From positions 52,807 to 116,806 of the forward strand of contig JAQXUQ010000030.1 of NCBI GenBank assembly GCA_029224465.1: DNA of 64,000 nt, written 5' to 3'. The notes beneath the pieces were generated by a model, which worked only from the letters and a program-made list of their open reading frames with translations, was not told where the DNA came from and ran no database searches. Numbering within the stretch: the first letter of the stretch is position 1; each line of letters starts with the position of its first letter. Made by a program: the position numbers and the translations under genes. The DNA is from Bacillota bacterium. Its GTDB lineage: Bacteria; Bacillota; Clostridia; Lachnospirales; Lachnospiraceae. Positions 8,652 through 15,707 of the stretch are shown one piece after another.

Positions 8652-9947
8652 ATGACTTTTTGGACATTCTTCCCGCTGGTACTGATGCTGGTACTGTTCT
8701 TTTTAAATATACCGGTTGCATATTCGATGATAATGGCAGGTGCCGTTTATTTCCTGTTTGCTCCGGACTCCATGTCACTGGATATGATGATGCAGAAAAT
8801 GATTTCTGCCAATTCTTCATTTACTTATCTGGCGATTCCGTTTTTTATCTGCGCAGGTGTGGTATTTGATTACGCGGGTATCACAAGAAGATTGATGCAT
8901 CTCGCGGAACTGTTGGTCGGGCACATTCAAGGCGGTATGGCCCAGGTTAATATCCTGCTGTCATGCATGATGGGCGGTCTGTCGGGATCTGCCAATGCTG
9001 ACGCTGCACTGGAGAGCAAAATGCTTGTTCCGGAAATGGTCAAGCTGGGATATGACCGCGATTTTTCTACTGTTGTAACAGTTGCATCCTCATGCATTAC
9101 GCCCATTATTCCGCCGGGAATTATTCTGATTCTCTACGCGTCGGCATCAGATAGTTCAGTTGCGAAGATGTTCTATGCAGGATATATTCCCGGAATCATC
9201 ATCACAGTAGCGATGATGATTATGACCTATTGTATTGCCAGAAAAAGACATTATAAGCCTTCCAGGGACCGTATAGCGAGGGCTTCTGAATTCGGTAAGG
9301 CTTTTCTCAGCGGACTTCCTGCTTTATTTGTTCCCTTTGGACTGGTCCTAGGACTTAGAATCGGACTCTTTACTCCTACAGAAGGCGGTGCCGTCTGTGT
9401 GGTTTATTCGCTGATTATTGGATTTTTTGTCTATCGTGAGATTAAGGTCAGTGATCTGCCCAAGATTGTCGAGGAATCCGTGAGCAGTACAGCAGGAATC
9501 ATGTTTATTCTTGCAGGTGCTAATGCTTTGTCCATATATCTTACATGGGAACGTGTGCCGAATCTGATCTCTCAGGCAATTCTGACGAATATCCATTCAC
9601 CGTACGTTTTCCTGTTGATGGTCAATATTCTTCTTCTGATTATCGGCATGTTTTTTGATGGCGGGGCGGCGATGATTCTGCTGGCTCCGCTGCTGGTTCC
9701 GGCAGCGCAGCAACTGGGAATTGATCTGATTCATTTCGGACTGGTGCTTTCTCTCAACCTGACAATTGCCGGTATGTCTCCTCCGTTCGGGGCAATGATG
9801 TTTGTATCTACATCCATTACAGGAACGACAATTGAGGAGTACGCAAAGGCATGCATCCCGTATATGGCATTGATGATCGGCTGTCTGCTCCTTTTCACGT
9901 ACTGCCCTCAGATTGTAATGCTCCTGCCTGACCTGCTTTCAAATTAA
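8652..9947 (+). CDS. dctM: TRAP transporter large permease subunit, DctM family
   Basis: 431 residues of very hydrophobic sequence with about 12 membrane segments, the family's normal size. Recognisable blocks are G-G-L-S-G-S-A-N-A-D-A-A, S-S-C-I-T-P-I-I-P-P-G-I-I-L-I-L-Y, T-P-T-E-G-G-A-V and L-T-I-A-G-M-S-P-P-F-G-A-M-M-F. AAGGAG lies before the ATG, 12 bases after dctQ. It is the ion-coupled channel part of the importer. No sugar-degrading exoenzyme is near, so the substrate is taken up as a free small molecule. Confidence 0.94.
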   Translation: MTFWTFFPLVLMLVLFFLNIPVAYSMIMAGAVYFLFAPDSMSLDMMMQKMISANSSFTYLAIPFFICAGVVFDYAGITRRLMHLAELLVGHIQGGMAQVNILLSCMMGGLSGSANADAALESKMLVPEMVKLGYDRDFSTVVTVASSCITPIIPPGIILILYASASDSSVAKMFYAGYIPGIIITVAMMIMTYCIARKRHYKPSRDRIARASEFGKAFLSGLPALFVPFGLVLGLRIGLFTPTEGGAVCVVYSLIIGFFVYREIKVSDLPKIVEESVSSTAGIMFILAGANALSIYLTWERVPNLISQAILTNIHSPYVFLLMVNILLLIIGMFFDGGAAMILLAPLLVPAAQQLGIDLIHFGLVLSLNLTIAGMSPPFGAMMFVSTSITGTTIEEYAKACIPYMALMIGCLLLFTYCPQIVMLLPDLLSN

Positions 9948-9960
9948 GAGGGGTATAGTA

Positions 9961-11556
9961 ATGAGATTGTCAATCGAAAATCTACGGGAAATAGGACGGT
10001 TGCCCGGATATCATGTTCCGTCATACGATGTGGAACGTGTTCGGAGCAATACAATTGAAAATCCGCTCTGGCTGCATTTTGGCGGTGGAAATCTCTTTCG
10101 GGCATTTCAGGCGGCAGACGTACAGACACTTATTGAAAGAGATCTCATGACGTCCGGAGTCATCACTTGTGACAGCTATGACGATGAAATCGTGGATGTA
10201 TATCATCGAACCGATGATTTGAGTGTTCAGGTAATATTGAACGCCGATGGGTCTGTGGAGAAGAATGTCATTGGCAGTATTGCGCGAAGCTTAAAACTCG
10301 ATGCGGACAGGGAACTGGTGAAGGAAATATATTCCAAACCCTCATTGCAGATGATCTCTTTTACAGTAACAGAAAAGGGTTATTTGATTTCGGATAATAA
10401 TGGCGAACTTCTTGGCGCTGTTAAACAGGATATGGACCGAATGCCGGAGCAGGCGGGTACATTTTGCGGAATCCTTGCCTATCTTCTCCTTTACAGGAAG
10501 AAAACCTGCGGCGTTCCTGTCGCAATGGTTTCCATGGATAACTGTGCGCATAACGGCGACAGGTTGAAATCGGCCATTATGGCTTTTGCCGATGCCTGGC
10601 GAGACAGAAGATACATTTCTGAGGAGGATTATAGGTATGTCTCGGGAAGCGTGACCTATCCGTGGAGTATGATAGACCGGATTACGCCAAGACCATCGCC
10701 GGAAATTGCCGATATGTTAAAACAAGACGGACTGGAGGATATGAACGTCCGGGTTACATCGCAGGGCACGTTTCTGGCACCTTATGTGAACACCGAACGT
10801 CCGAAGTATCTGGTTATTGAAGATAACTTTCCGAATGGCAGACCCCCGCTTGAGAACGTGGGGGTAATTTTTACAGACCGGGAGAGAGTTGACCGCTGTG
10901 AACTGATGAAAGTCTGCACCTGCCTGAATCCTCCGCAGACGGCGATGGCTGTTCTTGGCTGTCTGCTTGGATATACTTCCATTGCCAAAGAGTTTGAGGA
11001 TCGTGATATTCATGAGTTTATCTATCGGCTGTGCTACGACGAGGGCATGCCTGTTGTTGTGGATCCTGAAGTCATCAGTCCTGCGGCTTTCGAAGCTGAG
11101 GTATTTGATGAAAGGCTTAAAAACAAATATATTCGTGACACACCGCAGAGAATCGCCTCCGATACGTCTCAAAAACTGCAGTTCCGTTTTGGGGTGAATA
11201 TTACCAGATACATGAAGAGGAATCCGGCCAAAGCGGCTGCCCTTAGATACATGCCGATGGTCTATGCTTTTTGGCTTCGTTATCTTCTGGGAATTGATGA
11301 TACAGGCAAGCCATATACATGTAGCAACGATCCGAGGCTGCGTGAATTGCAAGACAAACTGAGTGGAATTCAGCTCGGGGGGATCAGCCCGGAAGATGAG
11401 CAGAAGGCTAGGAGCATTCTGGAAGACCATACTATTACCGGGACAGACCTGCAGAAAGCGGGACTTGAAGATAAGATCATTTCTTCGTGGAAGAGCATGA
11501 TGGCTTCGACCGGAGCAGTTCGGAAGGTGTTACACGAAAGTTTGAATCCTATTTAA
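9961..11556 (+). CDS. Mannitol dehydrogenase family oxidoreductase (fructuronate reductase-like)
   Basis: 531 residues, the length of the mannitol dehydrogenase/UxuB family. The N-terminal NAD-binding motif reads L-H-F-G-G-G-N-L-F-R-A-F (about 38-49). The C-terminal domain has C-L-N-P-P-Q-T-A-M-A-V-L-G. In known polyol dehydrogenases the active site is K-x4-N-x2-H; here the Asn aligns, Gln stands at the His position, and the nearest Lys (M-K-V-C-T-C-L-N) is one residue further away. Family enzymes interconvert a secondary alcohol and ketone on polyols or hexonates; UxuB works on C5 of mannonate. GAGGGG precedes the ATG by 7. Oxidation of a 2-deoxyhexonate at C5 would give the IolC substrate, which is a hypothesis. 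Confidence 0.85.
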   Translation: MRLSIENLREIGRLPGYHVPSYDVERVRSNTIENPLWLHFGGGNLFRAFQAADVQTLIERDLMTSGVITCDSYDDEIVDVYHRTDDLSVQVILNADGSVEKNVIGSIARSLKLDADRELVKEIYSKPSLQMISFTVTEKGYLISDNNGELLGAVKQDMDRMPEQAGTFCGILAYLLLYRKKTCGVPVAMVSMDNCAHNGDRLKSAIMAFADAWRDRRYISEEDYRYVSGSVTYPWSMIDRITPRPSPEIADMLKQDGLEDMNVRVTSQGTFLAPYVNTERPKYLVIEDNFPNGRPPLENVGVIFTDRERVDRCELMKVCTCLNPPQTAMAVLGCLLGYTSIAKEFEDRDIHEFIYRLCYDEGMPVVVDPEVISPAAFEAEVFDERLKNKYIRDTPQRIASDTSQKLQFRFGVNITRYMKRNPAKAAALRYMPMVYAFWLRYLLGIDDTGKPYTCSNDPRLRELQDKLSGIQLGGISPEDEQKARSILEDHTITGTDLQKAGLEDKIISSWKSMMASTGAVRKVLHESLNPI

Positions 11557-11628
11557 ATCTCGGCTGATCATTAGTATGAATTCTTAAAACATTGGTTTTA
11601 CTTATATTCAGAAAGGATGGCTCAAAAA

Positions 11629-12660
11629 ATGAAAGCATTATTAATGCCTGCATATGAGAAACTTGAAATTGTTGATAGAGATATGCCGGTATGCGGCCCG
11701 GAAGAGGCTATTGTAAAAATCAAGTATGCAGGGATTTGCGGATCGGATATGCATATTATTGCCGGACAGAATCCTAAGGCTAAAGCGCCTTTGGTTATGG
11801 GACACGAATGCTGTGGCACGGTATATGCCATTAACTCTACAAGGATTCAGGATATTAAGGTTGGCGACAAAGTTACAATGCATGCTGTCAACGGATGCGG
11901 AGTCTGTGATAATTGCCGCAACGGACACGAGAATCTCTGTGAGCACGTGCATATCATGGGAACGGAGATGGACGGTTTTTTCCAGGAATATGTGAAAGTC
12001 CGCGCCGACAGACTTCTGAAGTTTAATGATGATGTAGATTTAAAGGCAGCGGCTCTGGTAGAGCCGCTTACGATCGGTGTGCATGATGTCCTCAGGGCCA
12101 ATGTTCAGGTTGGGGATGATGTTTTCGTTTGTGGCTGCGGCACGATCGGCACATTGATTGCAAAGGTAGCGGAACTGCAGGGAGGCCATGTACTCGTTTC
12201 GGAAACCAGTGATCCCAGAATCGATGTCGGCAGAAAGAACGGACTTCATGTAGTGGACGGAAAGAGTCCTGACTTCGAGAAGCAGATTATGGAATTTACG
12301 AATGGAAAGAAGTTTGACAAGGTCTTTGAAGTAACTGGTGTCGAACCCGGTTTTAAGACATCTCTGGAGATGGTGAAGCCCGGCGCGACATTCGTACAGG
12401 TTGGGATGCCGGGCGCAATATTCCACGAATTTGATATCAATAAAGTTATTTTTAATGAAATTAACTTCCTTGGAGTTCGCAATTCGAGATCGTACAGCAT
12501 GGCCAGGGCGGTTAAACTTGTAAATATGGGGATACTGAATGATTTCCTGAAGGGAATGGTTTCGCAGATCTATCCGAAGGAACAGGCGATTGAGGCATTT
12601 AACAGAGCGAAGACGGATAAGACAGCACTGAAAGTATTGATTCAGTTTGGAGAGGACTGA
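11629..12660 (+). CDS. Zinc-dependent alcohol/sorbitol dehydrogenase family protein
   Basis: 343 residues from ATG 11629 (MKALLMPAYEKLE); the in-frame ATG at 11617 touches the AAAGG site and is less likely. The catalytic zinc motifs C-G-S-D-M-H and G-H-E-C-C-G are present, and the structural zinc cysteines lie in G-C-G-V-C-D-N-C-R-N-G-H-E-N-L-C. The Rossmann motif is C-G-C-G-T-I-G-T-L. Length and motifs fit the medium-chain sorbitol/threonine dehydrogenase group, which oxidise secondary alcohols with NAD(P). It lies inside the operon between the mannitol-dehydrogenase-like gene and the CoA-transferase gene, so it likely performs a second oxidation in the same pathway. Confidence 0.9.
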   Translation: MKALLMPAYEKLEIVDRDMPVCGPEEAIVKIKYAGICGSDMHIIAGQNPKAKAPLVMGHECCGTVYAINSTRIQDIKVGDKVTMHAVNGCGVCDNCRNGHENLCEHVHIMGTEMDGFFQEYVKVRADRLLKFNDDVDLKAAALVEPLTIGVHDVLRANVQVGDDVFVCGCGTIGTLIAKVAELQGGHVLVSETSDPRIDVGRKNGLHVVDGKSPDFEKQIMEFTNGKKFDKVFEVTGVEPGFKTSLEMVKPGATFVQVGMPGAIFHEFDINKVIFNEINFLGVRNSRSYSMARAVKLVNMGILNDFLKGMVSQIYPKEQAIEAFNRAKTDKTALKVLIQFGED

Positions 12661-12674
12661 TTGGGGGAAAACGG

Positions 12675-13856
12675 ATGAAACCACTTGAGGGAATCAGAGT
12701 TGTAGACTTGGGACGATTTGTGTCCGCACCATTTTGCGGAATGCTTCTTGCGGATATGGGTGCGGAAGTAATTAAAGTCGAGAAGCCGGGGAAAGGAGAA
12801 GACGCAAGAAGTCTCGGACCTTTTATGAATGGCAAATCGCTTTACGTTTCGACATTCAACAGAAATAAAAAGGGAATGACGATTCAAACAAGATCTCCTG
12901 AGGGATTGGAACTTCTTAAGGAACTTATAAAAAGTTCAGATGTAGTCATCGAGAACTATCGTCCCGGAACCATTAAAAAAATGGGTATAAGCTATGAAGA
13001 TCTTCGGGAGATTAATCCCCGGATTATTTTGGCTTCCATTTCCGGTTTTGGCCAGACAGGTCCTGAAGCACTGCGGCCGGCATTCGATCCCGTAGCCCAG
13101 GCTTATGGAGGCTTGTATGCCGTTTCCGGCACGCAGGAATCCGGACCTATGGCAGCCGGAACAGTCATTTCTGACCTCACGACAGGACTTTACACCGCCT
13201 ACGCTATACTTGCAGCAATCATCGAGAGAAGTACAACAGGAAAAGGACAATATATCGATATCGCGATGGTAGACTGTATGGTTTCTATGATGCACACATA
13301 TGTAGCGAACTATGCGGCCAATGGAATTATACCTGAAAGACATGGAAATACTGATCCTCTTTCAGTGCCGGCGGATTGTTATCGCACCAAAGAAGGCGGC
13401 TATGTTGTCATGCATGCGGGTGAGGACAAGTCCTGGGTTCTGCTGAAGAAACTGATTGGTAATCCAGTGCTGGATGATCACAGGTTTGATACACATCAGG
13501 GAAGAGTCGACTGCCGCGAAGAAGTAGAAACTCTTGTCAGAGAGTGGTTTCTGACCAAGACAGCACAGGAAGCGGAAAGCGAATTGACAAAGGCGGGAAT
13601 TATCTGCTCCCCGGTAAATGACATGGCAGGAATATTCGGATCAGAGCAGATTCGCGCTAGGGGAGATCTTGTCGAGATGGAAGTGCCCGGAGCGGGAATG
13701 TGCACATTTCAGGGTAGCCCGATTAAAATGTCTGATGCGCCGGTAACCTATCATAGGGCACCGACAATCGGAGAGCACAACGACGAGATACTGAAGGATA
13801 TTCTCCATAAGTCAGACGAAGAAATACAACGTTATAAAGAAGAGAAAACGATTTAA
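12675..13856 (+). CDS. Class III CoA-transferase, CaiB/BaiF family
   Basis: 393 residues with the family opening R-V-V-D-L-G-R-F-V-S-A-P-F-C-G-M-L-L-A-D-M-G-A-E-V, then E-N-Y-R-P-G-T, S-I-S-G-F-G-Q-T-G-P and S-D-L-T-T-G, whose Asp aligns with the catalytic aspartate of formyl-CoA transferase. These enzymes move CoA between carboxylic acids through an acyl-aspartyl intermediate. GGGGG precedes the ATG. Together with the two following crotonase genes it recalls the CaiB/CaiD pair of carnitine metabolism, but here it sits in a sugar-acid operon. It would activate the imported acid or an intermediate as a CoA thioester. The actual donor and acceptor are unknown. Confidence 0.92.
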   Translation: MKPLEGIRVVDLGRFVSAPFCGMLLADMGAEVIKVEKPGKGEDARSLGPFMNGKSLYVSTFNRNKKGMTIQTRSPEGLELLKELIKSSDVVIENYRPGTIKKMGISYEDLREINPRIILASISGFGQTGPEALRPAFDPVAQAYGGLYAVSGTQESGPMAAGTVISDLTTGLYTAYAILAAIIERSTTGKGQYIDIAMVDCMVSMMHTYVANYAANGIIPERHGNTDPLSVPADCYRTKEGGYVVMHAGEDKSWVLLKKLIGNPVLDDHRFDTHQGRVDCREEVETLVREWFLTKTAQEAESELTKAGIICSPVNDMAGIFGSEQIRARGDLVEMEVPGAGMCTFQGSPIKMSDAPVTYHRAPTIGEHNDEILKDILHKSDEEIQRYKEEKTI

Positions 13857-13868
13857 GGAGGCTTGCAC

Positions 13869-14663
13869 ATGGATTTTGTGACTTTTGAAGCGAAAGATCA
13901 TATCGGCGTGGTTACATTCTCCAGGCCGCCTATTAATGCTGTCAACAGCCAAGCGAATGAAGAACTGACCAAAGTATTTGAAGATGTCAATACGATGGAT
14001 GATATCTGGTGTGTCATTCTCCGCGCGGAAGGCAAGGGATTTATGTCCGGGAGCGATGTCGATGACTTCGGAGCGTTTGATGATGAGGCTCTGTCAAAAT
14101 ATGAGGAAGCAGATGTCAGAGGAATCCTTGCTGTATATAACTGTCGTGTACCCGTTATCTGCCAGGTGCAAGGGTACGTTATGGGTCATGGAACGACACT
14201 TGCCGCGGCTTCCGATATTATTGTCGCTGCGGATGATGCCTATTTCAGCCTTCCTGAAGTGACGATCTGTGTGGTCGGTGGAACGGATGCGATCCGGCAG
14301 CTGGTTCCGGAAAAGTTTCTCCGCTACATGGCTTACACAGGAAAGAAAATCAGTGTAAAGGAAATTGCCAAATACGGTAATATTCTCAAAGTGGTTCCCC
14401 GGGCGGAAGCCTTTGATGCAGCCATGGAGGTTGCGAAGGAAATTACCGCGAACTGCACGAAGTCTGTTCAATGTGTGAAGGCAGCCATCAATGAACTTAC
14501 AAATCATGATAAGGCAAAAGATTTCTATGTGGACTGCACATATACACATCAGCTTCTGAAAGATCCGAACCGGGATCGCGTTCTTAAAGAACATTATGAA
14601 ATGTTGGAACGTAAGAAAAAAGCGAAGGAAGCAGCAAAAACGGCAAGCGAAAATCAGGAATAA
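13869..14663 (+). CDS. Enoyl-CoA hydratase/isomerase (crotonase) family protein 1
   Basis: 264 residues from ATG 13869, 6 bases after AGGAGG that overlaps the end of the CoA-transferase gene; the TTG two codons upstream is not needed. The oxyanion-hole blocks are E-G-K-G-F-M-S-G-S-D-V-D-D-F (about 57-70) and V-M-G-H-G-T-T-L-A-A-A-S-D. The second catalytic Glu of hydratases is kept in L-P-E-V-T, but the first (G-G-G-C-E-L-A in rat hydratase) is Thr here. A Lys/Ala/Glu-rich tail ends the protein. Crotonases act on acyl-CoA as hydratases, isomerases, dehalogenases or decarboxylases; the change argues against a classic hydratase. Confidence 0.9.
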   Translation: MDFVTFEAKDHIGVVTFSRPPINAVNSQANEELTKVFEDVNTMDDIWCVILRAEGKGFMSGSDVDDFGAFDDEALSKYEEADVRGILAVYNCRVPVICQVQGYVMGHGTTLAAASDIIVAADDAYFSLPEVTICVVGGTDAIRQLVPEKFLRYMAYTGKKISVKEIAKYGNILKVVPRAEAFDAAMEVAKEITANCTKSVQCVKAAINELTNHDKAKDFYVDCTYTHQLLKDPNRDRVLKEHYEMLERKKKAKEAAKTASENQE

Positions 14664-14684
14664 TGATTGATATAGAGGCCAAAT

Positions 14685-15476
14685 ATGAAATTTGTCAAAT
14701 TGGAAGTAAATGAAGAACATATCGCTCTGGTTACATTTCATCGGGCTCCCATTAATGCCGTGAGCTATGAGGCAAACATTGAACTCTCGGAGACATTCGA
14801 GGGAATTAACAAGCGCGATGATATATACTGCGTTATCTTCCGGGGCGAAGGCAAGGGATTCATGTCGGGCAGTGATACCGGAGATTTTGATGCCTTTGAC
14901 GACAGCGGGCTGAAGACATATGAAGATGCGGATATCCGTACAGTTCTTGCTATTGAAAATTGTAAAGTTCCGGTCATTTGCCAGATTCAGGGATATGTCA
15001 TGGGACTTGGAACCTGTCTTGCTGCTGCCTCTGATATGATTGTGGCTGCGGATGATGCTTACTTCGGGCAGCCCGAAGTCACTATCTGTGTCTGTGGAGG
15101 TACCGGCGCACTCAGACAACTTGTTCCGGAAAAGTTCATGCGTTACATGGCTCTGACCGGGAAGAAAATCGGTATTCAGAAGATCGCGGAATTTGGACAA
15201 ATCTATTCCGTAGTTCCGAGAGATCAGGCGCTTGATGAAGTGTATGCACTGGCTCGTCAGATTACTGCCAATTACACAAAATCAGTACAGTGTGTCAAGG
15301 CGGCTATAAAGGAACTTGTCAACCGCGACAGTGAAAAAGAGTACAGGATTGATTGCAAGCAGACACACATCATGTTAAAAGATCCTAAGAGAGACGAGGT
15401 CCTTGCGGCACATAATGAAATGCTGCGGAAAAAGAGAGAAGCTAAGGAAAGAGCTACGAAAGAAGCAGCCAATTAA
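14685..15476 (+). CDS. Enoyl-CoA hydratase/isomerase (crotonase) family protein 2
   Basis: 263 residues, clearly a paralog of the preceding gene: both share A-P-I-N-A-V or P-P-I-N-A-V, G-K-G-F-M-S-G-S-D, A-A-A-S-D, P-E-V-T-I-C-V, R-Q-L-V-P-E-K-F and K-S-V-Q-C-V-K-A-A-I. The second catalytic Glu is kept in Q-P-E-V-T; the position of the first is Cys (G-L-G-T-C-L-A-A-A-S-D). GAGG lies 6 bases before the ATG. The two proteins may form a heteromeric enzyme or catalyse successive steps on the CoA thioester made by the upstream transferase. It is the last gene of the operon. Confidence 0.9.
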   Translation: MKFVKLEVNEEHIALVTFHRAPINAVSYEANIELSETFEGINKRDDIYCVIFRGEGKGFMSGSDTGDFDAFDDSGLKTYEDADIRTVLAIENCKVPVICQIQGYVMGLGTCLAAASDMIVAADDAYFGQPEVTICVCGGTGALRQLVPEKFMRYMALTGKKIGIQKIAEFGQIYSVVPRDQALDEVYALARQITANYTKSVQCVKAAIKELVNRDSEKEYRIDCKQTHIMLKDPKRDEVLAAHNEMLRKKREAKERATKEAAN

Positions 15477-15707
15477 TAATCCGGGCGAACCGCTAGCCGT
15501 TTAATATGCTGTCTTTTCTAAAGATCAGGACTATCAACGGATGCCACACATATTCATGACGGAGTTCTGGAAGACGGATTATAAACATCCTGTCCGGAAA
15601 GCGCACCGGGGTGCGATTGCGGCTTTTCTCCATGATGAGAGAAGATAATACAGGAATGGAATTCTTCCGGAACTCCGTGAAGATTAGCTGTTATCGTATT
15701 CACCGGC
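15477..15707. other. Convergent intergenic region with a long inverted repeat
   Basis: There is no convincing gene or ordinary terminator. CGGAGTTCTGGAAGA (15560-15574) is the reverse complement of TCTTCCGGAACTCCG (15663-15677) except for one base, enclosing 88 bases. A short open frame inside (from ATG 15541, about 35 codons) has no recognisable homolog and no ribosome site. It lies between the ends of the crotonase operon and the LacI-type gene. Confidence 0.4.
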
